Shown here one piece after another: positions 33,833 to 49,084 of a DNA stretch of 64,000 bases. The position numbers and the translations under genes were made by a program. Every line of letters starts with the position of its first letter. Position 1 is the stretch's first letter. The notes under the pieces were generated by a model, which worked only from the letters and a program-made list of their open reading frames with translations, was not told the DNA's origin and searched no databases. Origin of the DNA: Kineococcus siccus (GTDB lineage: Bacteria; Actinomycetota; Actinomycetes; Actinomycetales; Kineococcaceae); contig NZ_JAAALN010000002.1 of the NCBI RefSeq assembly GCF_009906795.1, positions 1 through 64,000 of the forward strand. The letters run 5' to 3'.

Positions 33833-34879
33833 TCAGCCGATCGCCGAGACGGCCAGGGCCTGGCTCAGCCAGGCGTCGACGTCGGTGAGCAGCCGCGCCT
33901 TGGTGGCCGCCGGGGCGCGCGAAGCGGTGATCGACCCCCGCGCGAGGCCGGCGAGCGCGGCGTCGTCGAGGCCGTGGTCCTCGCGGGCGCTGCGGTACTG
34001 CTCGACCAGGCGCGGGCCGAAGAGCAGCGGGTCGTCGGCGCCCAGGGCGAGCGTCGCGCCGGCGGCGAGCAGGCGCCGCAGCGGCACGCCGGCGAGCTCC
34101 GAGTACACGCCGAGGGAGACGTTGCTCGTCGGGCAGACCTCGAGCGCGACCCCCGCGTCCACCAGCCGCGCCAGCACGGCCGGGTCCTCAGCGCTGCGCA
34201 CGCCGTGGCCCAGGCGGTCGGGCCGCAGCGTCCGCAGGGTCTCGGTCACGTGCGCGGGCCCCAGGAGCTCCCCGGAGTGGGGGACCGCGGCCAGCCCGGC
34301 GCGGCGGGCGATGGCGAAGGCGCCCGCGAACTCGGCCGTCGTCCCGCGCCGCTCGTCGTTGGACAGCCCGAAGCCGACGACCGTGCCGGGGCCTTCGCCC
34401 GCGTAGCGGGCCGCGAGCCGGGCCAGGACGCGCGCGTCCAGCGGGTGCCGCATCCGGCTGGCCGCGACGACGACGGCCACGCCGGTCCCCGTGAGCTCGC
34501 TCGCCTCCCGGGCCGCCGCCAGGACGATCTCCAGGGCCGGGGTGATCCCGCCGACGTGCACCGCGTAGGAGGTCGGGTCGACCTGCAGCTCCAGCCAGCG
34601 CGACCCCTCCGCGGCGTCGTCGGCCGCGGCCTCCAGGACGATGCGGCGCATGTCCTCGGCCGTGCGCACGCACGCGCGGGCGGCGTCGTAGAGCCGCTGG
34701 AAGCGGAACCAGCCGCGCTCGTCGGGCGACAGCGTCACCATCTGCTGCCCCGTCAGGGCCGACGGCAGGCGCACGCCGTTGCGCTGCGCCAGGTCGACGA
34801 GCGTCGTGGGCCGCATGGACCCGGTGAAGTGCAGGTGCAGGTGCGCCTTGGGCAGGGTGTCGAGCGGACGCTGCGTCAC
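33833..34879 (-). CDS. add: Adenosine deaminase
   Basis: A 348-residue amidohydrolase-fold deaminase converting adenosine to inosine. Metal ligands are in KAHLHLHFTGS (His13/15 region), the general acid Glu is in VPHSGELLGP, then LGHGVR, CPTSNVSLG and the Asp pair in ALGADDPLLFG. The motif HLHLHFTGS is the variant common in actinobacterial Add proteins. Related enzymes act on other aminopurine nucleosides, so the substrate is likely but not certain. GTG start at 34879. It follows aspC in the same direction after a hairpin. Confidence 0.88.
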   Translation of the reverse strand: MTQRPLDTLPKAHLHLHFTGSMRPTTLVDLAQRNGVRLPSALTGQQMVTLSPDERGWFRFQRLYDAARACVRTAEDMRRIVLEAAADDAAEGSRWLELQVDPTSYAVHVGGITPALEIVLAAAREASELTGTGVAVVVAASRMRHPLDARVLARLAARYAGEGPGTVVGFGLSNDERRGTTAEFAGAFAIARRAGLAAVPHSGELLGPAHVTETLRTLRPDRLGHGVRSAEDPAVLARLVDAGVALEVCPTSNVSLGVYSELAGVPLRRLLAAGATLALGADDPLLFGPRLVEQYRSAREDHGLDDAALAGLARGSITASRAPAATKARLLTDVDAWLSQALAVSAIG

Positions 34880-34932
34880 AGCGAGCGAGTCTGCCAGCGC
34901 GGAGCGTGGCGCGGAGGGATGGGTGGCGGACC

Positions 34933-34959
34933 GGCCGAGGCGGTCAGACCGCCTCGGCC
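34933..34959 (-). terminator. Hairpin spanning the aspC stop codon
   Basis: GGCCGAGGCGGT and ACCGCCTCGGCC form a perfect 12-bp stem with a three-base loop. The stem starts within the last codons of aspC and includes its stop, so a terminator would form as the ribosome leaves. There is no T-run. Confidence 0.6.
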
Positions 34960-36191
34960 AGCAGCTGCTGCACGCGCGTGACGCCCTCGACGAGGTCGTC
35001 GTCGGCCAGCGCGTAGGAGAAGCGCAGGAACCCGCTGGGGCCGAAGGCCTCCCCGGGCACCACGGCGACCTCGGCGTGGGCGAGGACCAGCTCCGCGAGG
35101 ACGGCGGAGGAGGTGATCGGGGTCCCGCGCAGCGTGCGGCCGATGAGCCCCTCGACCGAGGGGTAGGCGTAGAACGCGCCCTCCGGCAGCGGGCAGGAGA
35201 CCCCGTCGACCGCGTCGAGCATCCCGACGATCCGCCTGCGGCGGCGGTCGAAGGCCGTGCGCATCTCCGCCACGGCCTCGAGGTCGCCCGTGAGCGCGGC
35301 CACGGCCGCGCGCTGGGAGACGTTGGCGACGTTGGAGGTGAGGTGCGACTGCAGGTTGGCGACGCCCTTGACCAGGTCCGGCGGGCCCACGAGCCAGCCC
35401 ACGCGCCAGCCCGTCATGGCGTAGGTCTTCGCGACGCCGTTCAGCACGACGCACCGGTCGGCGAGCTCGGGCACCTCCACGGGCATCGAGGCGGCGCGGG
35501 CGCCGTCGTAGACGAGGTGCTCGTAGATCTCGTCGGTGACGACCCAGAGGTCGTTCTCGAGCGCCCAGCGCCCGATGGCCCGCACCTCCTCGGGGGAGTA
35601 GACGGCCCCGGTGGGGTTGGACGGGGAGTTGAACAGCAGCACCTTCGAGCGCGGTGTCCGCGCCGCCTCCAGCTGCTCCACGCTCACGCGGTAGCCCGTC
35701 TCGGGGCCCGCGAAGACCTCGACGCAGCGCCCGCCGGCCAGGCGGGCCGCCTCGGGGTAGGTGGTCCAGTAGGGCGTCGGCAGGACGACCTCGTCGCCCG
35801 GGTCCAGCAGCGCCGCGAAGGTCTCGTAGACGGCCTGCTTGCCGCCGTTGGTCACGAGGACCTGCGACGCCGCGACCTCGTAGCCGGAGTCGCGCCGCGT
35901 CTTGGCGGCGATCGCCTCGCGCAGGACCGGCAGCCCGCCCGCGGGCGTGTAGCGGTGGTTGGCCGGGTCCGTGCACGCCGCCACGGCGGCCTCGACGATC
36001 GCGGCCGGGGTGGGGAAGTCCGGCTCGCCCGCGCCGAAGCCGATGACGGGGCGCCCGGCCGCCTTCAGGGCCTTGGCCTTCGCGTCCACCGCCAGGGTCG
36101 CGGACTCGGCGATGCCCGCGACGCGCGCGGACACGCGGGCCCGCGGGCCGGCGGCCGGGGTCGTGGACGTGGGGGCGCTGGAGGCGGTCAC
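34944..36191 (-). CDS. aspC: Aspartate/aromatic-type aminotransferase (class I)
   Basis: A 415-residue fold-type I PLP enzyme of the Iota/AspC subgroup. The region [14 protein letters not shown], the block [12 protein letters not shown] with the substrate-carboxylate Asn, [11 protein letters not shown], and the Schiff-base Lys in [16 protein letters not shown] (near 253) are all present, with [18 protein letters not shown] carrying the C-terminal Arg. It exchanges amino groups between aspartate (or prephenate/aromatic acids) and 2-oxoglutarate. Its place just upstream of tRNA-Trp and secE, divergently, is common in actinobacteria. Confidence 0.88.
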   Translation of the reverse strand: MTASSAPTSTTPAAGPRARVSARVAGIAESATLAVDAKAKALKAAGRPVIGFGAGEPDFPTPAAIVEAAVAACTDPANHRYTPAGGLPVLREAIAAKTRRDSGYEVAASQVLVTNGGKQAVYETFAALLDPGDEVVLPTPYWTTYPEAARLAGGRCVEVFAGPETGYRVSVEQLEAARTPRSKVLLFNSPSNPTGAVYSPEEVRAIGRWALENDLWVVTDEIYEHLVYDGARAASMPVEVPELADRCVVLNGVAKTYAMTGWRVGWLVGPPDLVKGVANLQSHLTSNVANVSQRAAVAALTGDLEAVAEMRTAFDRRRRRIVGMLDAVDGVSCPLPEGAFYAYPSVEGLIGRTLRGTPITSSAVLAELVLAHAEVAVVPGEAFGPSGFLRFSYALADDDLVEGVTRVQQLLAEAV

Positions 36192-36276
36192 GCGCCCATC
36201 GTGGCACCGGGCCCCGCCGGGCGGCAGCCCGCCGCGGGCCCGGCGTGCTGGTTCGACGGCCCGCCGGTCCGTCGCC

Positions 36277-36282
36277 TAGACT
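36277..36282 (+). promoter_or_regulatory. -10 element for tRNA-Trp (and perhaps secE-nusG)
   Basis: TAGACT, 60 bp before the tRNA. TTCGAC at 36252-36257 is a possible -35 with a 19-bp spacer, the same arrangement as proposed for rpsJ. A small dyad ACGGCGG-CCGCCGT lies just downstream (36288-36307). Confidence 0.5.
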
Positions 36283-36341
36283 CCCCGACGGCGGGTTGCA
36301 CCGCCGTGGTGACGCACGCCCCAGGGGGTGCCGAGCCGCTC

Positions 36342-36414
36342 AGGGCAGTGGCGCAATTGGTAGCGCACCGGTCTCCAAAACCGGCGGTTGTGGGTTCGAG
36401 TCCCTCCTGCCCTG
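36342..36414 (+). tRNA. tRNA-Trp (anticodon CCA)
   Basis: Acceptor AGGGCAG pairs with CTGCCCT, anticodon stem-loop CCGGT-CTCCAAA-ACCGG gives CCA, T-arm has TTCGAGT, discriminator G, CCA tail not encoded. It is 71 bp upstream of secE; the trpT-secE-nusG order is the standard actinobacterial one. Confidence 0.96.
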
Positions 36415-36485
36415 CGAGCAGCACCGTGTCCGTGCCGGACGCGACCGCACGACGAGCACCGGAGACGGTGGGGAGCAGGGTCGAC

Positions 36486-36725
36486 GTGAGCGAGACGACG
36501 AAGACCGAGGAGGACCACGCCTCGGCCAAGCGCCGCACGGGCGTGCTGCTCTTCCTGCGCCAGGTCGTCGAGGAGCTGCGCAAGGTCGTCTGGCCGACCC
36601 GCCGCGACCTGCTCAACTACACCGCGGTCGTCCTGGTCTTCGTCGTCGTGATGATGCTCTTCGTGTCCGCGCTGGACTACGGCATCGGCAAGCTCGTCCT
36701 GCTGGTGTTCGGGTCCGGTTCCTGA
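36486..36725 (+). CDS. secE: Preprotein translocase subunit SecE
   Basis: A 79-residue single-span SecE. A charged N-terminus (SETTKTEEDHASAKRRTG) precedes the conserved amphipathic helix FLRQVVEELRKVVWPTRRDLLNYT and one transmembrane helix (AVVLVFVVVMMLFVSALDYGIGKLVLLVF). It clamps SecY in the membrane channel; the secY gene starts at the right edge of the window. GTG at 36486 with GGGAG ten bases upstream; a longer frame begins near the tRNA and is not conserved. Confidence 0.95.
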   Translation: MSETTKTEEDHASAKRRTGVLLFLRQVVEELRKVVWPTRRDLLNYTAVVLVFVVVMMLFVSALDYGIGKLVLLVFGSGS

Positions 36726-36761
36726 CGCGACCACCGAACCCGAAGGAAGCAGGCAAGCACC

Positions 36762-37661
36762 GTGTCCGAGCGCCCGACCGAGGTCGGCGACCCGTTCGTC
36801 GCCACGCAGTCCTACGACGCCGACGACCTGGCCGCTGACCACGAGGCCGACGTCGAGGCCGCCCAGGAGCAGGCCGCGGACACCCCGGACCTGCCTGTCG
36901 AGGACTTCGAGGCCGAGGCGCCCGGCGCCGAGGCCGCGGCCGAGGCGGACGTGCTCGACGCCGTGGCCCCCGAGGGCGCCGAGACGGCCGAGGACGTGGC
37001 CGGTGACCCCGACGCCGCCGTCGAGGACGCCGTCGTCGAGGACGCCGCCGAGGAGGAGGTCGACGAGGCCGAGGAGTTCCGCAAGCAGCTGCGCCGGATG
37101 CCCGGCGAGTGGTTCGTCATCCACAGCTACGCGGGCTACGAGAACCGCGTCAAGACGAACCTCGAGACCCGCATGACCTCCCTCAACATGGAGGACTACA
37201 TCTTCCAGGTCGAGGTCCCCATGGAAGAGGTCGTCGAGGTCAAGAACGGCCAGCGCAAGAACGTCCGGCGCGTCCGGATCCCCGGCTACGTCCTCGTCCG
37301 CATGGACCTCACCGACGAGTCGTGGGGCGCCGTGCGCCACACACCCGGCGTGACGGGCTTCGTGGGCAACACGCACCAGCCCGTGCCGCTGTCCAACGAC
37401 GAGGTCTTCTCGATGCTGGCCGCGACGCTCACGCCGAAGCAGGCCAAGACGGCCGACGGCAAGCCCGTGGCGGCCCAGCCCGAGCGCGTCGTCGACTTCG
37501 AGGTCGGCGAGTCGGTCACCGTCATGGAGGGGCCGTTCGAGACCCTCCCGGCGACCATCTCGGAGATCTCCGCGGACCGCCAGAAGGTCACCGTGCTCGT
37601 CTCGATCTTCGGCCGCGAGACCCCGGTCGAGCTGAGCTTCAACCAGGTCGCCAAGATCTGA
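36762..37661 (+). CDS. nusG: Transcription termination/antitermination factor NusG
   Basis: A 299-residue NusG. The first roughly 105 residues are a highly acidic, Ala/Glu/Asp-rich extension (over 40 acidic residues) without predicted fold, a feature of actinobacterial NusG. The NGN domain starts at [23 protein letters not shown] and includes [31 protein letters not shown]; the KOW domain is at the C-terminus ([46 protein letters not shown]). GTG start after GAAGGAAG. It binds RNA polymerase and the ribosome or Rho. Confidence 0.96.
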   Translation: MSERPTEVGDPFVATQSYDADDLAADHEADVEAAQEQAADTPDLPVEDFEAEAPGAEAAAEADVLDAVAPEGAETAEDVAGDPDAAVEDAVVEDAAEEEVDEAEEFRKQLRRMPGEWFVIHSYAGYENRVKTNLETRMTSLNMEDYIFQVEVPMEEVVEVKNGQRKNVRRVRIPGYVLVRMDLTDESWGAVRHTPGVTGFVGNTHQPVPLSNDEVFSMLAATLTPKQAKTADGKPVAAQPERVVDFEVGESVTVMEGPFETLPATISEISADRQKVTVLVSIFGRETPVELSFNQVAKI

Positions 37662-37670
37662 CCCGCCGCA

Positions 37671-37705
37671 CGAGAGGACCCCGGCCACCGGCCGGGGTCC
37701 TCTCG
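37671..37705 (+). terminator. nusG terminator hairpin
   Basis: CGAGAGGACCCCGGCC (37671-37686) and GGCCGGGGTCCTCTCG (37690-37705) form a perfect 16-bp stem with an ACC loop, nine bases after the nusG stop. No T-run. Its 3' arm is the first unit of the tandem repeat that follows. Confidence 0.85.
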
Positions 37706-37833
37706 CGTGCGGGGTCCTCTCGCGTGCGGGGTCCTCTCGCGTGCGGGGTCCTCTCGCGTGCGGGGTCCTCTCGCGTGCGGGGTCCTCTCGCGTGCGGGGT
37801 CCTCTCGCGTGCGGGGTCCTCTCGCGTGCGGGG
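37694..37833 (+). repeat. Tandem repeat, 8 perfect copies of a 17-bp unit plus 4 bases
   Basis: The unit GGGGTCCTCTCGCGTGC is repeated head-to-tail eight times without a mismatch (37694-37829) and ends with GGGG. The first copy is most of the 3' arm of the nusG terminator, so the array looks like local amplification of that arm. Every copy can pair with the single 5' arm at 37671-37682. The array stops 18 bp before the rplK -10 element, so its last unit occupies the -35 region. Frames through it are open but not coding (17 is not a multiple of three). Confidence 0.95.
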
Positions 37834-37851
37834 CGCCCCCGGCGCCTCGCG

Positions 37852-37857
37852 TAGACT
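37852..37857 (+). promoter_or_regulatory. -10 element of the rplK-rplA promoter
   Basis: TAGACT within GTAGACTGCTGCCACCG, a 17-base segment repeated with one change at the rplJ promoter (39281-39297). No TTGACA-like -35 is visible; the end of the 17-bp repeat array lies there. Confidence 0.7.
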
Positions 37858-37947
37858 GCTGCCACCGGCCTCAACCCCTCGTCGCCCGATCCGCGGGCAC
37901 CGATACGGCCGGCACGCCCCGCACCGGGGCCCGACGGAAGGACACGC

Positions 37948-38379
37948 ATGCCCCCCAAGAAGAAGGTCTCCGGCCTCATCAAGCTGCAGATCAAGGCCGG
38001 CATGGCGACTCCCGCCCCGCCGATCGGTCCCGCGCTCGGTCAGCACGGCGTGAACATCATGGAGTTCTGCAAGGCGTACAACGCCCAGACCGAGGCCCAG
38101 CGCGGGAACGTCATCCCCGTCGAGATCACGGTCTACGAGGACCGCTCCTTCACCTTCATCACGAAGACCCCGCCAGCCGCGGAGCTCATCAAGAAGGCCG
38201 CCGGCGTCGACAAGGGCTCGGGTGAGCCCCACGTGAAGAAGGTCGCGAACCTCACGCAGGCCCAGGTCCGCGAGATCGCCGAGACCAAGCTGCAGGACCT
38301 CAACGCCACGGACGTCGAGATGGCCTCGCGCATCATCGCCGGCACCGCCCGGTCGATGGGCATCACCGTCTCCGACTGA
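37948..38379 (+). CDS. rplK: 50S ribosomal protein L11
   Basis: A 143-residue L11: [48 protein letters not shown], with the Pro-rich thiopeptide-facing region, and the RNA-binding C-terminal domain ending [10 protein letters not shown]. Forms the GTPase-associated centre with 23S rRNA and is needed for RelA-dependent stringent response. ATG preceded by GGAAGGA. First gene of a two-gene unit with rplA, 101 bp apart. Confidence 0.98.
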   Translation: MPPKKKVSGLIKLQIKAGMATPAPPIGPALGQHGVNIMEFCKAYNAQTEAQRGNVIPVEITVYEDRSFTFITKTPPAAELIKKAAGVDKGSGEPHVKKVANLTQAQVREIAETKLQDLNATDVEMASRIIAGTARSMGITVSD

Positions 38380-38480
38380 CGCACCACCCCCGGCCGGGCC
38401 CGGCCCGGCCGGGCACCCAGTGGCAGGGCCGCGCGCGGCCCGACCGACCACGACTCCCTCTCACCCCCCCAGGAGCAGAA

Positions 38481-39197
38481 GTGAAGCGCAGCAAGGCCTA
38501 CCGCGCCGCCGCCGAGAAGATCGACGGCGACGCCCTCTACGCCCCCCTCGACGCCGTGAAGCTCGCCCGCGAGACCTCCACGACGAAGTACGACGCCACC
38601 GTCGAGGTCGCCTTCCGCCTCGGCGTGGACCCGCGCAAGGCGGACCAGATGGTCCGCGGCACCGTCAACCTGCCGCACGGCACCGGCAAGACCGCCCGCG
38701 TGCTGGTCTTCGCGACCGGTGACCGCGCCGCGCAGGCCGAGGCCGCCGGCGCCGACATCGTCGGCGGCGACGAGCTCATCGACGAGGTCGCCAAGGGCCG
38801 CCTGGACTTCGACGCCGCCGTCGCGACGCCGGACCTCATGGGCAAGGTCGGCCGCCTGGGCAAGGTGCTGGGGCCCCGCGGTCTCATGCCGAACCCGAAG
38901 ACGGGCACGGTGACGATGGACGTCGCCAAGGCCGTGACCGAGATCAAGGGCGGGAAGATCGAGTTCCGCACCGACAAGCACGCCAACCTGCACTTCGTCA
39001 TCGGCAAGGCGAGCTTCGACGACCGCCAGCTGGTCGAGAACTACGCCGCGGCGCTGGACGAGGTGCTGCGGCTCAAGCCGTCCGCGTCGAAGGGCCGCTA
39101 CCTCAAGAAGGCCACCGTCACCACGACGATGGGCCCGGGCATCCCCGTGGACCCGACGCTGGTGAAGAACCTGGCCGAGGACCCCGCGACCGTCTGA
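38481..39197 (+). CDS. rplA: 50S ribosomal protein L1
   Basis: A 238-residue L1, the L1-stalk protein and in many bacteria a translational repressor of its own operon. Diagnostic stretches are [58 protein letters not shown] and [11 protein letters not shown] near the C-terminus. GTG start behind AGGAG. The 101-bp gap before it could hold an L1 target site, but I cannot point to one with confidence. Confidence 0.98.
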   Translation: MKRSKAYRAAAEKIDGDALYAPLDAVKLARETSTTKYDATVEVAFRLGVDPRKADQMVRGTVNLPHGTGKTARVLVFATGDRAAQAEAAGADIVGGDELIDEVAKGRLDFDAAVATPDLMGKVGRLGKVLGPRGLMPNPKTGTVTMDVAKAVTEIKGGKIEFRTDKHANLHFVIGKASFDDRQLVENYAAALDEVLRLKPSASKGRYLKKATVTTTMGPGIPVDPTLVKNLAEDPATV

Positions 39198-39221
39198 GGA
39201 CGCCGCACCGCTCGCCGACCG

Positions 39222-39249
39222 GGGCGGGACCGCAGCCGCGGTCCCGCCC
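39222..39249 (+). terminator. rplA terminator hairpin
   Basis: GGGCGGGACCGC and GCGGTCCCGCCC make a perfect 12-bp stem with an AGCC loop, 24 bp after the rplA stop and before the rplJ promoter. Confidence 0.8.
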
Positions 39250-39281
39250 TCGTCGCGTCCGGGGGGGCCTGCGCGCGCGTG

Positions 39282-39287
39282 TAGACT
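39282..39287 (+). promoter_or_regulatory. -10 element of the rplJ-rplL promoter
   Basis: TAGACT inside GTAGACTGGTGCCACCG, nearly identical (16 of 17) to the rplK promoter and its first transcribed bases. No clear -35. It gives a leader of about 197 nt before rplJ. Confidence 0.7.
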
Positions 39288-39293
39288 GGTGCC

Positions 39294-39491
39294 ACCGAAG
39301 ACCGCCGGTCGCTGCCGCAGTCCTCTGGACGTCGGCAGCAGAAGGTCCCGTGCACGCGGGCGACCTGCGCAGGTGAGCAGAGCTCCAGCCGTCCTCTCCG
39401 AGGTCCGGCCCGACGCCCCCGCGCACCTGCGCCGGGGCGTCTCGTGCGTCCGGGCCCCGACCGGATCCCCCGATGAGTGAGAGGAGGGCCC
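39294..39491 (+). promoter_or_regulatory. rplJ leader, probable L10 autoregulatory RNA
   Basis: About 198 nt of untranslated RNA precede rplJ, where bacteria usually carry an L10(L12)4-binding leader. GACGCCCC (39412-39419) and GGGGCGTC (39434-39441) form an 8-bp stem whose loop contains ACCTGCGC; this can pair instead with GCGCAGGT at 39367-39374, itself half of the dyad ACCTGCGCAGGT. Two alternative folds are therefore possible. I could not place the kink-turn of known L10 leaders. Confidence 0.55.
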
Positions 39492-40079
39492 ATGGCACGG
39501 GCTGACAGGGCAGCTGCCGTCAAGGAGATCACGGCGCTGTTCACCGGTTCCAACGCTGCGGTGCTCACCGAGTACCGGGGTCTGACCGTCGCGCAGATCA
39601 CCGAGCTGCGTCGATCGCTGGGTCGCGAGACGACCTACGCGGTGGTGAAGAACACGCTCGCCAGCATCGCGGCGAAGGAGGCCGGAGTCTCGGCCTTCGA
39701 GGGGCAGCTCTCCGGCCCCACCGCGATCGCCTTCGTGACCGGTGACCCGGTCGAGGCGGCCAAGGGCCTGCGCGACTTCGCCAAGGCCAACCCCCAGCTG
39801 GTCGTCAAGAGCGGTCTCCTCGACGGTCGCGCGATCAGCGCCGCCGACGTGGCCGCGCTCGCGGACCTCGAGTCCCGCGAGGTGCTGCTCTCCAAGGTCG
39901 CGGGTGTCCTCAAGGCCACCCAGTCCAAGGCGGCAGCGCTCTTCCAGGCGCCCCTGTCCAAGACCGTCCGCACCGTGGACGCGTTGCGGGAGAAGGTGGC
40001 CGAGGGTGCTCCCGCGGCCGCCGAGGCGCCCGCGGAGGCCGCCGAGCCGGCCGTCGCCGAGGAGACCGCGGACGCGTGA
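39492..40079 (+). CDS. rplJ: 50S ribosomal protein L10
   Basis: A 195-residue L10: [44 protein letters not shown] with the rRNA-binding domain first, and a C-terminal helix that anchors L7/L12 dimers, followed by an Ala/Glu-rich tail ([22 protein letters not shown]) typical of actinobacteria. ATG at 39492 with GAGGAGG; a GTG at 39477 is in frame but lies upstream of that ribosome site. Confidence 0.97.
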   Translation: MARADRAAAVKEITALFTGSNAAVLTEYRGLTVAQITELRRSLGRETTYAVVKNTLASIAAKEAGVSAFEGQLSGPTAIAFVTGDPVEAAKGLRDFAKANPQLVVKSGLLDGRAISAADVAALADLESREVLLSKVAGVLKATQSKAAALFQAPLSKTVRTVDALREKVAEGAPAAAEAPAEAAEPAVAEETADA

Positions 40080-40151
40080 GCGCCCGCCCAGCTGACAGCA
40101 CCACCCCCCGCACCACCCAGACGCACCCCTGACGAGGAAGGACCGCCCACC

Positions 40152-40535
40152 ATGGCGAAGCTCAGCACCGACGACCTGCTCGACGCGTTCAAGGAGCTCA
40201 CGCTCATCGAGCTGTCGGAGTTCGTGAAGAAGTTCGAGGAGACCTTCGACGTCACCGCGGCCGCCCCCGTGGCCGTCGCCGGCGTCCCCGGCGGCGGCGC
40301 CCCGGCCGCCGAGGTCGAGGAGCAGTCCGAGTTCGACGTCGTCCTCGAGGCCGCCGGCGAGAAGAAGATCGGCGTCATCAAGGAGGTGCGCGCGCTCACG
40401 AGCCTCGGCCTGAAGGAGGCCAAGGACCTCGTCGACGGCGCCCCCAAGCCCGTCCTGGAGAAGGTCGCCAAGGACGTCGCCGAGAAGGCCAAGGCGCAGC
40501 TTGAGGCCGCCGGCGCCACCGTCACCCTCAAGTGA
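40152..40535 (+). CDS. rplL: 50S ribosomal protein L7/L12
   Basis: A 127-residue L7/L12: N-terminal dimerisation helix region ([31 protein letters not shown]), Ala/Gly/Pro hinge ([23 protein letters not shown]), and the C-terminal factor-binding domain ([46 protein letters not shown]). Recruits EF-G and EF-Tu. ATG start, 72 bp after rplJ; a GGAAGGACC site precedes it. Confidence 0.98.
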   Translation: MAKLSTDDLLDAFKELTLIELSEFVKKFEETFDVTAAAPVAVAGVPGGGAPAAEVEEQSEFDVVLEAAGEKKIGVIKEVRALTSLGLKEAKDLVDGAPKPVLEKVAKDVAEKAKAQLEAAGATVTLK

Positions 40536-40572
40536 CACCCCGCTCCGCGGCCTGAGGGCTGCGGAGCTCCGC

Positions 40573-40606
40573 CAGGGGCGGTCGGGCTGCGGCCCGGCCG
40601 CCCCTG
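40573..40606 (+). terminator. Hairpin after rplL (terminator or attenuator)
   Basis: CAGGGGCGGTCGGGC pairs with GCCCGGCCGCCCCTG (15 bp with one G-U) around a TGCG loop. In many bacteria partial termination between rplL and rpoB sets the ribosomal-protein to polymerase ratio; this hairpin could do so here. Confidence 0.75.
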
Positions 40607-40790
40607 CGCGCGTCCGGGGGGCCACCCGGGCGACACGCCGTCCACAGCCGCGGCCCGGTCCCTTGACGCGGCGGGCCGCGGGGGACATCCTCATCACCGG
40701 CTGTCGATCCGCCGTGGTTCCCCGCGACACCGTCGTCGCACCGGGGGGGCCGGCGCCGGAGGGCGTCCGGTGCTCCGCCGGGAGGGGGGC

Positions 40791-40820
40791 TTGGACAGTC
40801 CTGCCCTCGTGGGGTACCCT
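40791..40820 (+). promoter_or_regulatory. rpoBC promoter
   Basis: TGGACA (40792-40797), a 17-bp spacer and TACCCT (40815-40820). This is one of the few sites in the window with both hexamers recognisable, and it would start transcription about 100 nt before rpoB. Confidence 0.7.
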
Positions 40821-40927
40821 GCTGTTTTGCGCTGCCCAGCGTCATATGACCGGATGTCGACCAGTGGGACGTCCGAGTGGGACCGGGTAGTGCACGTCAC
40901 GTTCGCAGGCCCGTGGAAGGACCCCTC

Positions 40928-44410
<3,483 letters not shown>

Positions 44411-44535
44411 CGGGCGTGGGCCGCAGGTGAAGCGCACCTGCGGCCCGCACCGCCGGCCAACGGAGCCCCCGGGACGTCCCGGGCGGGTTCCACGGAATGT
44501 CAGACCTCTCAGCACACGACAGAAAGAAGATCACG

Positions 44536-48429
<3,894 letters not shown>

Positions 48430-48437
48430 CGCCCTCC

Positions 48438-48480
48438 GGCACCGCCCGTCCCCCGCTGCGTGCGGGGGACGGGCGGTGCC
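48438..48480 (+). terminator. rpoBC terminator
   Basis: GGCACCGCCCGTCCCCCGC and GCGGGGGACGGGCGGTGCC form a perfect 19-bp stem with a TGCGT loop, starting eight bases after the rpoC stop. No T-run. It is the longest perfect hairpin in the window. Confidence 0.9.
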
Positions 48481-48511
48481 GCGGTGGGGGAGAGGGTGGC
48501 CACGAGCCGTT

Positions 48512-48540
48512 TTGACCCTCCCCAGCCCAGCGGGTAGATT
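48512..48540 (+). promoter_or_regulatory. Promoter of the str operon (rpsL-rpsG-fusA-tuf)
   Basis: TTGACC (48512-48517), a 17-bp spacer and TAGATT (48535-48540): the closest match in the window to the consensus vegetative promoter. It produces a leader of about 163 nt. Confidence 0.85.
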
Positions 48541-48607
48541 CGTGTCCGCTTGACATGAGTGTGCCCGCACGCAGTCGACAGGACGTCGACGTGAGGGCCC
48601 TCACCTT

Positions 48608-48635
48608 GAACGACACGCCCGACCTCGTGGGTCGG
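48608..48635 (+). promoter_or_regulatory. 28-nt leader element shared with the rpsJ leader (str-operon copy)
   Basis: The segment starts GAACGACACGCCCGACC and ends GGGTCGG; 27 of 28 bases are identical to 53509-53536 in the S10-operon leader, the single difference being T48628 versus G53529. CCGACC and GGTCGG form a 6-bp stem with a five-base loop inside it. It lies 74 nt upstream of the rpsL start. An identity of this length in two non-coding leaders is hard to explain without selection. Confidence 0.7.
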
Positions 48636-48709
48636 CACAAGCGTGTAGCGCCGGCTCACGACGAGCAGCGCAGGCCGACACACCAGATCGAACGGATTAC
48701 GGAGACAGG

Positions 48710-49084
48710 GTGCCCACCATCCAGCAGCTGGTCCGCAAGGGCCGGGAGGACAAGGTCGTCAAGACCAAGACCCCCGCTCTCAAGGGCAGCCCCCAGCGCC
48801 GCGGTGTCTGCACCCGCGTGTACACCACGACGCCGAAGAAGCCGAACTCCGCGCTCCGCAAGGTGGCGCGCGTGAAGCTCACGAGCGGCATCGAGGTCAC
48901 GGCCTACATCCCGGGCGTCGGCCACAACCTCCAGGAGCACTCGATGGTCCTGGTCCGCGGCGGACGTGTGAAGGACCTCCCCGGGGTCCGGTACAAGATC
49001 GTCCGCGGTTCGCTCGACACGCAGGGTGTCAAGAACCGCAAGCAGGCGCGCAGCCGCTACGGCGCGAAGAAGGAGAAGAGCTGA
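48710..49084 (+). CDS. rpsL: 30S ribosomal protein S12
   Basis: A 124-residue S12: [48 protein letters not shown], and [13 protein letters not shown]. Both lysines whose change gives streptomycin resistance (in TPKKPNS and in RVKDLPG) are wild type. Lies at the decoding centre. GTG start with GGAGACAGG upstream. First gene of the str operon; its stop overlaps the rpsG start by one base. Confidence 0.98.
   Translation: MPTIQQLVRKGREDKVVKTKTPALKGSPQRRGVCTRVYTTTPKKPNSALRKVARVKLTSGIEVTAYIPGVGHNLQEHSMVLVRGGRVKDLPGVRYKIVRGSLDTQGVKNRKQARSRYGAKKEKS

Larger units (their letters stand above)
40536..40927 (+). other. rplL-rpoB intergenic region and rpoB leader
   Basis: 392 bp without a gene. It holds a large hairpin after rplL (40573-40606), a possible upstream promoter (TTGACG at 40663-40668, 17 bp, CATCCT at 40686-40691), the better promoter at 40791-40820 and about 100 nt of leader before rpoB. 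The frames crossing it are not conserved coding sequence. Confidence 0.7.

Noticed and set aside
37694-37833. Tandem repeat as a CRISPR array
   Set aside because: The units are contiguous with no spacers, the repeat is only 17 bp, and no cas genes are present.
44497-44535. ATG at 44497 as the rpoC start
   Set aside because: It would add 13 residues ([13 protein letters not shown]) not seen in actinobacterial RpoC, which begins [13 protein letters not shown]. Kept only as an alternative.
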